The notes under the pieces are model-generated. The model did not search any database. It saw nothing but the letters and a program-made list of their open reading frames with translations, and was not told where the DNA came from. A stretch of 64,000 bases of DNA from positions 124,001 through 188,000 of the forward strand of contig JBMOKT010000032.1 of the NCBI GenBank assembly GCA_049323895.1. The letters run 5' to 3'. Within the stretch, counting starts at the first letter, position 1, and the number at the start of each line of letters is the position of its first letter. Source of the stretch: JBMOKT01 sp049323895. Its GTDB lineage: Bacteria > Bacillota > Peptococcia > Peptococcales > BICA1-8. Of this stretch, positions 7,072-16,008 are shown in pieces. The position numbers and the translations under genes are program-made.

Positions 7072-9555
7072 ATGAGTAGTTGTTGTGTACTGTCACCACA
7101 AGAGGTAAGACTGGAAGAAGAGCAGAAAGGGATACAAAAACTGTATGGCAGAGAGAGACCATATAAAATTTTAAAAGAAGTCCAAACACAGCGCCGTCCT
7201 ATTATTGATGTGGAAAGAGCCAAATATTTTACTGAATCAATGATACAAACTGAAGGTCAGCCCTTGGTTTTAAGATGGGCTAAGGCTATGAAGCATATTG
7301 CCGAAAACATTTCAGTTTACATTGATAAAGATAATCTATTGGTGGGTAGAGCTGGTGCTCCAGGTCGATATGGCATTCTGTATCCTGAGTTAGACGGTGA
7401 TTTCCTGGACTTAGCAGTTAAGGAACTACCAAAAAGGGTTGAGTCTCCTTTCAATATTTCAGAGGAAGATGCGCAGCTGGTTGTCAATGAAATTGCTCCC
7501 TACTGGAAAGGCAAAACCTATCATGAAGCATTAGCTAAAGCTTTACCAGAAGAAACCTTAAAGCTGACATATGATCCAGAAGATGTATTAAAATCAAGAT
7601 TTATTGTTAACGAAACTTCTTCTTTCCGTTCTGCCTTACAATGGGTACATGATTTTGAAAAGGTTATCAAAAAAGGTTTCAAAGGAATTAAAGAAGTCGC
7701 ACAAAAACAGTTAGAGGCATTAGATCCTCTAAGCCCAGTAGACAACATGGAAAAACGTCCGTATTTAGAAGCAATCATTATCGAATGTGACGCTATTACA
7801 CTTTGGGCAAAAAGACATGCCAAATTGGCGGCAGAGATGGCTGAAAAAGAAACTGACCCCCAAAGAAAACAAGAATTAAAAACTATTGCGGATATTTGTG
7901 AATGGGTGCCTGAAAATCCTGCCCGTAATTTTTATGAAGCAGTTCAATCTCAGTGGTTTACCCAAATGTTCTCCCGTATGGAACAAAAAACAGGTACAAT
8001 TGTTTCCAATGGACGTATGGATCAGTATTTCTATCCATTTTATATCAAAGATCTGGAAGAGGGACGCATTACCGAGGAGAAAGCTTTGGAGCTATTGGAA
8101 TGCATGTGGGTATCTATGTCCCAGTTCATTGATTTATATGTTTCCCCCGCTGGTGGAGCTATCAACGAAGGTTATGCTCACTGGGAGGCAGTAACAATTG
8201 GTGGTCAAACTCCTGACGGCAGAGATGCCACTAATGAGTTGAGCTATTTATTCTTAAGGTCAAAAAGGGAATTCCCCTTAAATTATCCTGACCTGGCAGC
8301 CAGAATCCATGCCCGTTCCCCAGAAAGATTCCTCTATGAGGTAGCTGAAACAATCAAGGAAGGTTCCGGCTTCCCCAAATTAATAAATGACGAAGAGGTA
8401 ATTCCTTTAGCACTTTCCAAAGGTGCAAACTTTGAAGAAGCCTTTGACTACGCAGTATCAGGCTGTGCAGAACACCGGATGCCAAACAGAGATACTTATA
8501 CCAGCGGTTGTGCTTATATCAACTTTGCAGCGGCTTTAGAGATGGCCCTCTACGGTGGTAAAATGAAAATTTATGGTGAAGAACAATTAAGTGTTCCAAC
8601 CGGGGATGCAAGAGAATTTAAAACCTGGGATGAATTATGGAATGCATATTTGACACATCAGACAAACTTTATCAAACATGCCTTTATCCAACAGCATAAT
8701 ATTATCAGACTAAGAGCTCAACACTTTGCTTTCCCCTTAGGTTCAGCTCTGCATGACCTGTGTATGGAGCATTGTATAGACTTGCACCAGCCCGTGATTC
8801 CTGGCGGTATTAACTTTGGTTACTTTGAATGTATAGGTTACGGTACAGTGATTGACTCCCTGGCCGCTATCAAAAAATTAGTATTTGAAGATAAGAAGTT
8901 GACAATGAATGAACTCTTTGAAGCCCTCGAATGCAACTTTGAAGGCAGAGAAGACATTAAAGAAATGCTGAAAAACGCACCAAAATACGGCAATAATGAT
9001 GAGTATGCCGATACTATCGGCAGAGATATTGATAAAACAGCCTTAGAATTTACAAAGAAATATTCTAATGAGTTAGGCGTTCACCTCGACCTAAGATATG
9101 TTCCCTTTACATCCCATGTTCCTTTTGGTAAAGTTGTGAGTGCTACACCCAACGGCAGAAAAGCTTGGACACCACTTGCTGACGGTTCTTCCGCTTCCCA
9201 TGGTGCCGACGCAAATGGTCCGACTGCAGTTTTATTATCAAACTTCAACACTAAGAACTATAACTTCAGGGAAAGAGCTGCCAGACTGTTAAATATTAAG
9301 TTGAGCCCAGCAACTCTTGCCGGTGAAGAAGGTTTACGCAACCTGGTATCTTACATTAGAACTGCTTGTGACTTAAGACTATGGCATTTACAATTTAACG
9401 TTATTAACAAAGAAACCTTATTAAAAGCGCAAAAGGATCCCGATAACTACCGTAACTTACTGGTAAGGGTTGCCGGATATAGTGCTTACTTCTGTGACCT
9501 GTCTCCAGATTTACAAAACGACATCATTGAAAGAACTGAGCATAGTAATATTTAA
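7072..9555 (+). CDS. islA: Glycyl radical enzyme, probable isethionate sulfite-lyase
   Basis: An 827-aa glycyl radical enzyme that would cleave isethionate into sulfite and acetaldehyde under strict anaerobiosis. The C-terminal glycyl loop is RVAGYSAYF with the radical glycine at 802. The thiyl loop is GCAEHRMP with Cys465 and Glu467. R186 and Q190 (in FRSALQW) and R675 and F679 (in LRYVPF) match, each offset by three, the positions I recall for Bilophila IslA (R189, Q193, C468, E470, R678, F682, G805). This agreement, with a TRAP transporter upstream and an activase downstream, separates it from PFL, choline lyase and glycerol dehydratase. The related dihydroxypropanesulfonate lyase HpsG remains an alternative. 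AAGGAGG precedes the ATG. The N-terminus has a Cys pair followed by a charged helix-like segment that could be a targeting extension. Confidence 0.87.
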   Translation: MSSCCVLSPQEVRLEEEQKGIQKLYGRERPYKILKEVQTQRRPIIDVERAKYFTESMIQTEGQPLVLRWAKAMKHIAENISVYIDKDNLLVGRAGAPGRYGILYPELDGDFLDLAVKELPKRVESPFNISEEDAQLVVNEIAPYWKGKTYHEALAKALPEETLKLTYDPEDVLKSRFIVNETSSFRSALQWVHDFEKVIKKGFKGIKEVAQKQLEALDPLSPVDNMEKRPYLEAIIIECDAITLWAKRHAKLAAEMAEKETDPQRKQELKTIADICEWVPENPARNFYEAVQSQWFTQMFSRMEQKTGTIVSNGRMDQYFYPFYIKDLEEGRITEEKALELLECMWVSMSQFIDLYVSPAGGAINEGYAHWEAVTIGGQTPDGRDATNELSYLFLRSKREFPLNYPDLAARIHARSPERFLYEVAETIKEGSGFPKLINDEEVIPLALSKGANFEEAFDYAVSGCAEHRMPNRDTYTSGCAYINFAAALEMALYGGKMKIYGEEQLSVPTGDAREFKTWDELWNAYLTHQTNFIKHAFIQQHNIIRLRAQHFAFPLGSALHDLCMEHCIDLHQPVIPGGINFGYFECIGYGTVIDSLAAIKKLVFEDKKLTMNELFEALECNFEGREDIKEMLKNAPKYGNNDEYADTIGRDIDKTALEFTKKYSNELGVHLDLRYVPFTSHVPFGKVVSATPNGRKAWTPLADGSSASHGADANGPTAVLLSNFNTKNYNFRERAARLLNIKLSPATLAGEEGLRNLVSYIRTACDLRLWHLQFNVINKETLLKAQKDPDNYRNLLVRVAGYSAYFCDLSPDLQNDIIERTEHSNI

Positions 9556-9584
9556 GGAATTTCACCCCCTTTATATATTTTAAT

Positions 9585-9608
9585 AGGTCCTGCTGCAAGG
9601 CAGGACCT
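9585..9608 (+). promoter_or_regulatory. Intercistronic hairpin between islA and islB
   Basis: Perfect nine-bp stem (AGGTCCTGC and GCAGGACCT) with a six-base loop and no T-run. As with the dctP-dctQM hairpin, it follows an abundantly needed product and precedes one needed in small amounts, which fits mRNA processing or stabilisation. Confidence 0.55.
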
Positions 9609-9638
9609 CCCTTTATCTTCATCATCAGGAGGCCAATT

Positions 9639-10574
9639 ATGTCCTTAAACTTAAATTATGATAAGAGTAAGTATGGATATGTTTTTAATATTCAACAATT
9701 CTCCATACATGATGGTCCTGGTATTAGAACCCTTGTTTTTCTTAAAGGTTGCCCACTGCAGTGCAGGTGGTGCAGTAACCCCGAGTCCCAAAAACACCTT
9801 CCTGAACTGGGCTTTAACAGCAATAAATGCCTTGGCGCCAATAAATGCATCAGGTGTATAGAAGTGTGCACAGCCGGCGCAATAACTACCGGCAGTGACA
9901 ATAAAATTAAGGTAGAAAGAGAATTATGCACTAACTGTATGCTTTGTGTTGATGCTTGTCCCTCTAAAGCTTTAAATGTTTATGGTGAGCTTAAATCAAT
10001 TGATCAAGTATTAAAAATAGTAGAAAAAGACAGTGTTTTCTACGCCAGATCAGGCGGCGGCATTAGTCTTAGCGGCGGAGAGCCTTTGGTGCAGCCCCAG
10101 TTTGCTGTCGGCTTGCTGAAGGAAGCAAAACGACGCAGGATTGATACTGCTATGGAAACATGTGGCTATACAGATTGGCAAAGTCTCGATGAAGCATGCC
10201 AATATCTAAATTTATTGATTTTTGATATTAAGTCAATGGATCCTAGTAAACATAAGGAATTCACAAATGCCTCCAATGAATTAATTCTTGAGAATTTTAA
10301 AAAGGTATGTGAGAAATACCCCAACCTGCCAAAATTGGTACGGACCCCTGTAATACCTGGTTTTAATGATAATGAAGCTGATATTAAAGCAATACTTGAA
10401 TTTTTAAAGGATAAGCCAAATGTAAAATACGAACTATTGCCTTATCATAGACTAGGTACACCAAAATATGAATATATCGGTCAAGAGTACTCCTTGGGTG
10501 ATACGAGGCTTGATGAAGAAAAGATGAGTTCCTTAAAAGAACTGGTTAAAAATACTCTTGTAGAGAGGTGTTAA
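9639..10574 (+). CDS. islB: Glycyl radical enzyme activase (radical SAM), IslB-like
   Basis: A 311-aa radical SAM activase that installs the glycyl radical on the upstream enzyme. The SAM-cluster motif is C38-x3-C42-x2-C45 (GCPLQCRWC), directly after the family segment FSIHDGPGIRTLVFLKGC. An inserted ferredoxin-like domain (about residues 58-105) carries two further cysteine sets, CLGANKCIRCIEVC and CTNCMLCVDACP, as in activases of lyases other than PFL. The SGGEP SAM-binding motif is present (LSGGEPLVQP). AGGAGG lies upstream of the ATG. The gene ends seven bases before the DsrE-like gene. Confidence 0.92.
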   Translation: MSLNLNYDKSKYGYVFNIQQFSIHDGPGIRTLVFLKGCPLQCRWCSNPESQKHLPELGFNSNKCLGANKCIRCIEVCTAGAITTGSDNKIKVERELCTNCMLCVDACPSKALNVYGELKSIDQVLKIVEKDSVFYARSGGGISLSGGEPLVQPQFAVGLLKEAKRRRIDTAMETCGYTDWQSLDEACQYLNLLIFDIKSMDPSKHKEFTNASNELILENFKKVCEKYPNLPKLVRTPVIPGFNDNEADIKAILEFLKDKPNVKYELLPYHRLGTPKYEYIGQEYSLGDTRLDEEKMSSLKELVKNTLVERC

Positions 10575-10580
10575 GACATT

Positions 10581-10922
10581 ATGATTAACCTCAATACAGT
10601 ATTTCATATTTCTGATAATGAAATTTGGCCTAAAGCATTATCCAATCTAAAGAATTACTTAAAAGATGTCGGAGATAATATAGCAAAGATTGAAATAGTA
10701 GCAAATGCCAATGCAGTTAAGGCATATATTGCGTCCTCCGACTTAGTAAAAGAAATGGAAATACTAAACTCCCGCGGCATATCCTTTGTGGCATGCGCCA
10801 ATGCATTGCAAGCCAACTCTATAGAAAAATCCCAGCTGCCAACATTTGTCAATATAGTACCCGGTGCCATTACTCACCTCGTTGTTAAACAGAAAGAAGG
10901 GTATGCATATATAAAACCATAA
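10581..10922 (+). CDS. DsrE-family small protein, possible sulfur carrier
   Basis: A 113-aa protein with the DsrE/DsrF-like alpha-beta fold pattern: KIEIVANANAVKAYI, then the edge motif ISFVACANAL with Cys72 at the usual position of the reactive cysteine, then a C-terminal VVKQKEGYAYIKP strand. DsrE-type proteins bind or relay sulfane sulfur in sulfur-oxidising and tRNA-thiolating systems. It is the last gene of the isl operon, seven bases after islB, and is followed by a terminator. Co-transcription with a sulfite-releasing enzyme suggests a role in handling the released sulfur, but no sulfite reductase is in the window. Similar DsrE-like proteins of unknown function are common, so the role is inferred. 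Confidence 0.7.
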   Translation: MINLNTVFHISDNEIWPKALSNLKNYLKDVGDNIAKIEIVANANAVKAYIASSDLVKEMEILNSRGISFVACANALQANSIEKSQLPTFVNIVPGAITHLVVKQKEGYAYIKP

Positions 10923-10939
10923 AAAACACCTGCGGCGTT

Positions 10940-10972
10940 TAGTGGCTAGTTGCTAGTTGCTAGTTGGCTAGT
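10940..10972. repeat. Heptad-type intergenic repeat (TAGTTGC form)
   Basis: Tandem seven-base units TAGTTGC and TAGTGGC in the gap between convergent operons. Related TAGTGAC/TGGTGAC arrays occur at 34837 and 49433. Confidence 0.6.
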
Positions 10973-11000
10973 AAAATGACAGAAAAAAACTAAAAGGTAA

Positions 11001-11040
11001 AATAAAGGGTTTCACCAATCGGTGAAACCCTTTATTTTTG
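11001..11040. terminator. Bidirectional Rho-independent terminator
   Basis: A 13-bp perfect stem (AAAGGGTTTCACC and GGTGAAACCCTTT, 11004-11033) with an AATC loop. ATTTTTGTTTT follows on the plus strand, and T-rich sequence follows on the minus strand. It ends both the isl operon and the convergent dehydrogenase operon. Confidence 0.88.
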
Positions 11041-11049
11041 TTTTGCTTC

Positions 11050-12261
11050 TTATTTTACCCCATCGATCATATCAGCAAGTTTTTCGAACATAAACTTAAT
11101 ATCATCAGCGGTGGGGATTCTTCTGTTTGTAATGATACCATTATTACCCTTAGGATTTAATTTAACACCTATCATAGCATCCTCTACTAAGGCTGGTATA
11201 GAGTTTCTAAACTCCTTAGTATCCTTAATGAATTTCTTTGCTCCATCCCAAATCATAAACTTATTATTATACTCTTCCACCATCCGTACTGCTTCTTTTG
11301 CTAAATCTGATTCCCCTAAGGAGCTATCAGCCCCTAAAGCCCTGGCAACATTGGCGTACCTTTCTTGGGCGGCATCCAGACCCAAGGTCATAACAAAGGG
11401 TAATAATACAGTAACGCTTAAACCGTGGGGTATATGAAATTTGGCCCCTAATGCCCTTCCTGCAGCATGGGCCAAGTTGGTAGAAGCATTAGAAAAGGCT
11501 ACCCCAGCATAATAACTGGCCAGAAGCATTTTTTGCCTTGCATCTAAATCTGCTCCGTTATCATAGACTGCTTCCAGGGCCTGCCCACATAGTTTAATTG
11601 ACTCTATGGCGAAAAAGTCCGATAATTCTGTGGCCCGGGTTGAAACATAGCCTTCGATTGCGTGAGTAAGAGCATCCATTCCAGTAAAGGCAGTAAAGTT
11701 CTTAGGCAGGCTGACTGAAAGCTCTGGGTCCAAAATAGCCACCTTAGGAGTCAAAGCGGGGTGACCTGGATTCATTTTGGAATTTGTTTCAGCATTGGTA
11801 ATAACCATTATTTTTGTAGCTTCCGAACCAGTACCGGCCGTAGTTGGTATTGCGATTATAGGAACACATTTTAAATGTTCCTTTTGGACAATCTCGCCCC
11901 ATTTTACATCAGGATTAATCGCAAATAAGGAAACGGCTTTAGCAATATCAAGGGCACTTCCACCGCCTACAGCAACAATACATTCGGCATTTACCTCTTG
12001 AGCTTTTTGTACTGCATTGTTTACATCAAGTGTTGTAGGTTCACCTGTACAATCTGAAAATAAATCGAATTCAATATTACCCTCTTTCAGAATGTTGCCA
12101 ACCTTCTGGTGAACATTTAGGGGATCTTTGGCCAAAATAGAATCCATGATAATTAAGACTTTACTTGCTCCTTCGGCTGCTACAAGCCCAGCCAATTTAC
12201 CCAGACTTCCCGCACCTGTTTCTAACCGACCTGGAATACAAAGTGTTGCCAATGAAAACAC
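11050..12261 (-). CDS. Iron-containing alcohol dehydrogenase
   Basis: A 403-aa group III (iron-type) alcohol dehydrogenase. It shows the NAD-binding GGGSALDIAKA motif, IPTTAGTGSEAT, and all four metal ligands: Asp and His of MDALTHAIEGY, the His of NLAHAAG and the His of HIPHG. The second histidine that many family members have after NLAH is an arginine here. It is the last gene of the seven-gene operon starting with the IclR regulator, 17 bases after E3. Its substrate cannot be read from sequence. Acetaldehyde, sulfoacetaldehyde (as for SarD of Bilophila), a lactaldehyde or a diol are all possible; the operon context favours a small aldehyde or alcohol linked to the TPP-dependent dehydrogenase. 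Confidence 0.88.
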   Translation of the reverse strand: MFSLATLCIPGRLETGAGSLGKLAGLVAAEGASKVLIIMDSILAKDPLNVHQKVGNILKEGNIEFDLFSDCTGEPTTLDVNNAVQKAQEVNAECIVAVGGGSALDIAKAVSLFAINPDVKWGEIVQKEHLKCVPIIAIPTTAGTGSEATKIMVITNAETNSKMNPGHPALTPKVAILDPELSVSLPKNFTAFTGMDALTHAIEGYVSTRATELSDFFAIESIKLCGQALEAVYDNGADLDARQKMLLASYYAGVAFSNASTNLAHAAGRALGAKFHIPHGLSVTVLLPFVMTLGLDAAQERYANVARALGADSSLGESDLAKEAVRMVEEYNNKFMIWDGAKKFIKDTKEFRNSIPALVEDAMIGVKLNPKGNNGIITNRRIPTADDIKFMFEKLADMIDGVK

Positions 12262-12278
12262 CTCTTTCTTATTTTTTA

Positions 12279-13652
12279 TTATAATGAATGTATAGCCTTA
12301 TCTACTACTGTATGAAAAGCTTCTTGCATACTCTCGGAAACTGTGGGATGGGGATGAATGCATTGAGCCAATTCATCGGCGGTTGCTTCTAATGTCATCG
12401 CTACTACTGCCTCGGCTATTAACTCTGTGGCTTGCGGACCTACAATATGCACACCTAGTATTTCCTTGTACTTAGGCTCAGCAATAACTTTCACAAAACC
12501 TGCCTGTTGGTCTTCAATAAGAGCTTTGCCATTACCCTTGAAATAAAACTTCTTAACTAAAATATCCGTGTGCTTCTCCCTGGCTGCTTTTTCGCTCATT
12601 CCTACTGAGCTTGCTTCTGGAAAGGTGTAAATACACTGGGGAATAATGCTATAATCCATCCTGGAATTATGCCCTGCTATATTTTCGGCAGCAACAATGC
12701 CTTCCATAGAAGCAGTATGGGCCAGCATCGACTTGCCGTTAACATCACCAATGGCATAGATATGGGGGATATTGGTAGCCATTGTATTATCAGTTACTAT
12801 TGCGCCCCTGTCAGTGCGCACACCCAGCAGTTGAGGATTTATTCCGGTTAAGCTTGGCTTACGTCCAATTGCAATCAATACTTTTTCGGCATCAAACTTT
12901 GTTTCAGTACCATTTAATTCAGCAACAATTCCTGAGGGTAAAATCTCTTTTACTTTAGCATTTACATAAAATTTTACACCTCTTTGTTCCAATTCCCTGC
13001 GGAGTACCTGCCCAACCTCTTCGTCAACTGTAGGAAGTATAAATGGCTGCATCTCAAAAATACTCACCTTGACTCCTGCCTCAGCAAATATTTGTGCAAA
13101 TTCCATGCCAATAATCCCACCCCCAACTATGGCTATACTTTCAGGGAATTCCTCTAAATCCAAAGCCTCGTTGGAGGTTATTACATTTCCATTATCAATG
13201 CCGGGGATTGGCGGAAGAAGTGGTACAGAACCTGTAGCAATAATAATATTTTCCGTATGATATTCCAATCCGTTTACCTTAATGAGATTAGGATTGATTA
13301 TCTCCCCTCTGCCAATCACCATATGTACCTTATTGCCTTTTAGCAAGGCTTGCACCCCTTGGACAAGCCGCTCAACTACCTGTCTTTTTCTCTGCTGGAC
13401 CAAGGATAAATTCAGTTTTAAAGCTGCGAGATCAACACCTTCTATCCCGAATTTAGCTGCATTTTTTACATCCTTATAAATTTTCAGAGATTTAAGCAAG
13501 GACTTAGTGGGAATACAACCTTTATTCAAACAAACACCACCGAAGTGTTCCTGCTCACAAATTAAAACCTTCATTCCCAATTGTGCTGCTTTAATTGCGG
13601 CAACGTATCCTCCAGGTCCACCACCTAAAACGGCAACATTGAATTGTTCCAT
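12279..13652 (-). CDS. lpdA: Dihydrolipoyl dehydrogenase (E3)
   Basis: A 457-aa flavoprotein that reoxidises the lipoyl group of the adjacent E2 with NAD. FAD-binding GGGPGGYVAA is at the N-terminus, and the redox disulfide C41-x4-C46 sits in GGVCLNKGCIPTK. The second Rossmann motif is VGGGIIGMEFA, followed by the conserved YAIGDV segment. The C-terminal HPHPTVSE carries the His-Glu pair of the active site. Length and order are normal. It lies between the E2 and Fe-ADH genes of one operon, so it serves this complex. Confidence 0.94.
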   Translation of the reverse strand: MEQFNVAVLGGGPGGYVAAIKAAQLGMKVLICEQEHFGGVCLNKGCIPTKSLLKSLKIYKDVKNAAKFGIEGVDLAALKLNLSLVQQRKRQVVERLVQGVQALLKGNKVHMVIGRGEIINPNLIKVNGLEYHTENIIIATGSVPLLPPIPGIDNGNVITSNEALDLEEFPESIAIVGGGIIGMEFAQIFAEAGVKVSIFEMQPFILPTVDEEVGQVLRRELEQRGVKFYVNAKVKEILPSGIVAELNGTETKFDAEKVLIAIGRKPSLTGINPQLLGVRTDRGAIVTDNTMATNIPHIYAIGDVNGKSMLAHTASMEGIVAAENIAGHNSRMDYSIIPQCIYTFPEASSVGMSEKAAREKHTDILVKKFYFKGNGKALIEDQQAGFVKVIAEPKYKEILGVHIVGPQATELIAEAVVAMTLEATADELAQCIHPHPTVSESMQEAFHTVVDKAIHSL

Positions 13653-13689
13653 AATAGTACCCCCATAATCTGTATTTGTAGATTAAGAT

Positions 13690-14997
13690 CTAAAGCAAGC
13701 TTAAGGGCTCCTCCAAATGCTTCTGTATGGCGGTAACAAATTGGGCTGCGTCCCAACCATCATTTATTCTATGGTCTGCAGATAAAGTTATTGTCATCAT
13801 GGCTTTGGCAGTAAAGAGTCCACTTTCCTCATCAAAAACAGGCTTTTTTTGTACTCTGCCTACTGCCAGGATGGCCGCTTCCGGCGGATTGATAATAGCT
13901 GTAAATTGGTCTATGCCTGCCATGCCAAGGTTGGAAATGGTGAAGGTTCCGCCCTTATACTCCCTGGTTTCAAGCCTATTGTTTCGAGCCCGAGCTATTA
14001 AATCCAAACTTTCAGCCGCTATTTGCCCCAGATTTTTAAGCTGTACATCTTTGACAACAGGTACAATCAACCCATAATCCGTAGCAACAGCAACCCCAAT
14101 ATTTATTTGCCTATGGTAAACAATTTTATCTTCCAATAATGAGGCATTAAAATTCGGATATTTAGTTAATGCCCTGGCAGAAGCAAGCACAATAAAATCT
14201 GTCAAGGAGGTTTTCAGACCTAGATTCTTTAGTTTTTCCCTGGCATCCAAGATTTTTGTCATATCAACATCTACAGTAAAATAAACATGGGGTGAGGAAA
14301 ATTTACTGGACGATAAGCGGTCCCCCACAAGCTTCCTGATGCCGGTATAGGCAATTTCTGCTAACGTATCCTCCTGTCGGGCAGGAATCTCTTTTAAGGA
14401 ATTTAGAACATCTTCTTTATAAATACGCCCGCTAACACCAGACCCTGTAACCTGACCTAAAGAAATACCCGCATCCTCCGCTACCTTGCGGGCAAGAGGG
14501 GTTGTTCTTACCTTGTTTAAATTCTCTAAATGGTTTTTCACATCCCGCTCAATAATACGTCTATCAGGACCTGAGGCAGTTATTGTTTGAAAATCCAACC
14601 CATGTTCCAGGGCCAGCTTTTTTGCCCGTGGCGAAATTTTTACCCTTGTGTTATTGACTACTGCTTCTTCCATGGTTTGAAAACTAACAGCTTGCTTTTC
14701 CTCTTCCTTACCAAAGGCGGAAATAGCTGCTTCTAAAGTATCCACTTCCAACTTTTCTCCAGGTTGCCCTAAATATCCAATAACCTCTACTACAGGCACA
14801 ACAGCCCCATCTTGATATACTATTTTTAATAAAACTCCGGTCTCAGGAGCTTCCAGATCAAAGCTGCTTTTGTCGGAAAGGATTTCTACTAAAGGTTCAC
14901 CAGCTTCAACTTTTTCCCCTTCCCGTTTTATCCACTTGACAATGGTACCTTCTGTCATGGTTAGCCCTAATTTTGGCATAATAACTTCTGTTGCCAC
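13690..14997 (-). CDS. 2-oxoacid/acetoin dehydrogenase-type acyltransferase (E2) with two PSBDs
   Basis: A 435-aa dihydrolipoamide acyltransferase. The lipoyl domain covers residues 1-80 with the modified lysine K43 in ILSDKSSFD. Two peripheral-subunit-binding domains follow, one around residues 122-158 (ISPRAKKLALEHGLD) and one around 164-202 (TTPLARKVAEDAGIS). The catalytic domain ends with the SADHRINDG active-site motif. A single PSBD is the commoner arrangement, so the doubled domain is notable. The operon partners E1alpha, E1beta and E3 complete the complex. Acetoin-cleaving (AcoC) and pyruvate or branched-chain functions cannot be separated from sequence alone; the neighbouring alcohol dehydrogenases and SDR favour an acetoin-like or hydroxyketone substrate. 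Confidence 0.88.
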   Translation of the reverse strand: MATEVIMPKLGLTMTEGTIVKWIKREGEKVEAGEPLVEILSDKSSFDLEAPETGVLLKIVYQDGAVVPVVEVIGYLGQPGEKLEVDTLEAAISAFGKEEEKQAVSFQTMEEAVVNNTRVKISPRAKKLALEHGLDFQTITASGPDRRIIERDVKNHLENLNKVRTTPLARKVAEDAGISLGQVTGSGVSGRIYKEDVLNSLKEIPARQEDTLAEIAYTGIRKLVGDRLSSSKFSSPHVYFTVDVDMTKILDAREKLKNLGLKTSLTDFIVLASARALTKYPNFNASLLEDKIVYHRQINIGVAVATDYGLIVPVVKDVQLKNLGQIAAESLDLIARARNNRLETREYKGGTFTISNLGMAGIDQFTAIINPPEAAILAVGRVQKKPVFDEESGLFTAKAMMTITLSADHRINDGWDAAQFVTAIQKHLEEPLSLL

Positions 14998-15012
14998 AAA
15001 AATTCCCTCCCT

Positions 15013-15984
15013 TTAACAGATTTTTTTGACAGCCGCTAAAATACCCTGTTCTGATGGTGCAAATATTTTTTCCAATGAGGGGCTGAAGGGAACGGGAACA
15101 TCTAAGGAGCCCAGACGTTGAATAGGCGCATCCAAATAATCAAAGGCCTCTTCAACAACAATTGCAGTTAATTCACCAGTTATACCCCCTGTTTTATGAC
15201 CTTCGTCAACAATAACTAAACGTCCTGTCTTTTTCACTGACTCAATTATTGTCGACTTATCCAGGGGTACTAGGGTCCTGGGGTCAATAACCTCCGCCTC
15301 TATTCCTTCCCTTGCCAGTTCCTCCGCTGCCTGCAAGCTTTTGGTTACCATTAAGCCGGTAGCGACAATGGTAACATCCTTACCGGTTCTTTTAATATCT
15401 GCTGCACCAAAGGGGATAGTATATTCTTCTTCAGGTACTTCACCTACCACTGTATAGAGAAGCTTATGTTCAAAAAACACAACGGGGTTGTCATCCCTAA
15501 TTGCCGTTTTTAAAAGACCTTTGGCATCATAAGGGGTAGAGGGCAGGACCACCTTAAGACCCGGTACGTTGGCAATCCATCCATATAAACTCTGGGAGTG
15601 CTGCGCGGCAGCTGAACGCCCGGAGCCGTAATTTGTTTTTATTACCAACGGAAGCTTCAATTTTCCACCAAACATATATCTCATCTTGGCTGCCTGGTTG
15701 ACGATGGGATCCATGGCCACTGTAAGAAAATCTCCAAACATTAATTCAGCTACAGGTCTTGAGCCCGTTGCTGCTGCACCAACAGCCGAACCGATGATTC
15801 CCGACTCTGAAATAGGTGTATCAATAATCCTCTCCGGACCAAATTCATCGTATAAGCCCAGAGTTGTTTTAAAAGCTCCCCCAAAAGGACCAATATCCTC
15901 ACCTATTACAAATATATCTTCATCTCTTTTCATCTCTTCCCTCAGTGCCTCTATCAGAGCATCAACATACCTGATTTTCCTCAT
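15013..15984 (-). CDS. TPP-dependent dehydrogenase E1 beta subunit
   Basis: A 323-aa transketolase-like pyrimidine-binding subunit. It begins with KIRYVDALIEALREEM, has the conserved GEDIGPFGGAFKTT region and the ESGIIGSAVGAAATGSRPV segment with the glutamate that activates TPP. The C-terminal half is the usual transketolase C domain (VIDPRTLVPLD). It pairs with the E1alpha encoded 24 bases upstream. The pattern is closest to acetoin dehydrogenase (AcoB) and pyruvate dehydrogenase PdhB, which are hard to tell apart. Confidence 0.92.
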   Translation of the reverse strand: MRKIRYVDALIEALREEMKRDEDIFVIGEDIGPFGGAFKTTLGLYDEFGPERIIDTPISESGIIGSAVGAAATGSRPVAELMFGDFLTVAMDPIVNQAAKMRYMFGGKLKLPLVIKTNYGSGRSAAAQHSQSLYGWIANVPGLKVVLPSTPYDAKGLLKTAIRDDNPVVFFEHKLLYTVVGEVPEEEYTIPFGAADIKRTGKDVTIVATGLMVTKSLQAAEELAREGIEAEVIDPRTLVPLDKSTIIESVKKTGRLVIVDEGHKTGGITGELTAIVVEEAFDYLDAPIQRLGSLDVPVPFSPSLEKIFAPSEQGILAAVKKIC

Positions 15985-16008
15985 TTCCTTCTCTCCTCCT
16001 TTAACGGT

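Noticed and set aside
7072..9555. Annotation as pyruvate formate-lyase or choline trimethylamine-lyase
   Set aside because: PFL has two adjacent catalytic cysteines and choline lyase has a GCVEP-type loop; here the loop is GCAEHRMP with isethionate-lyase-like Arg and Gln positions.
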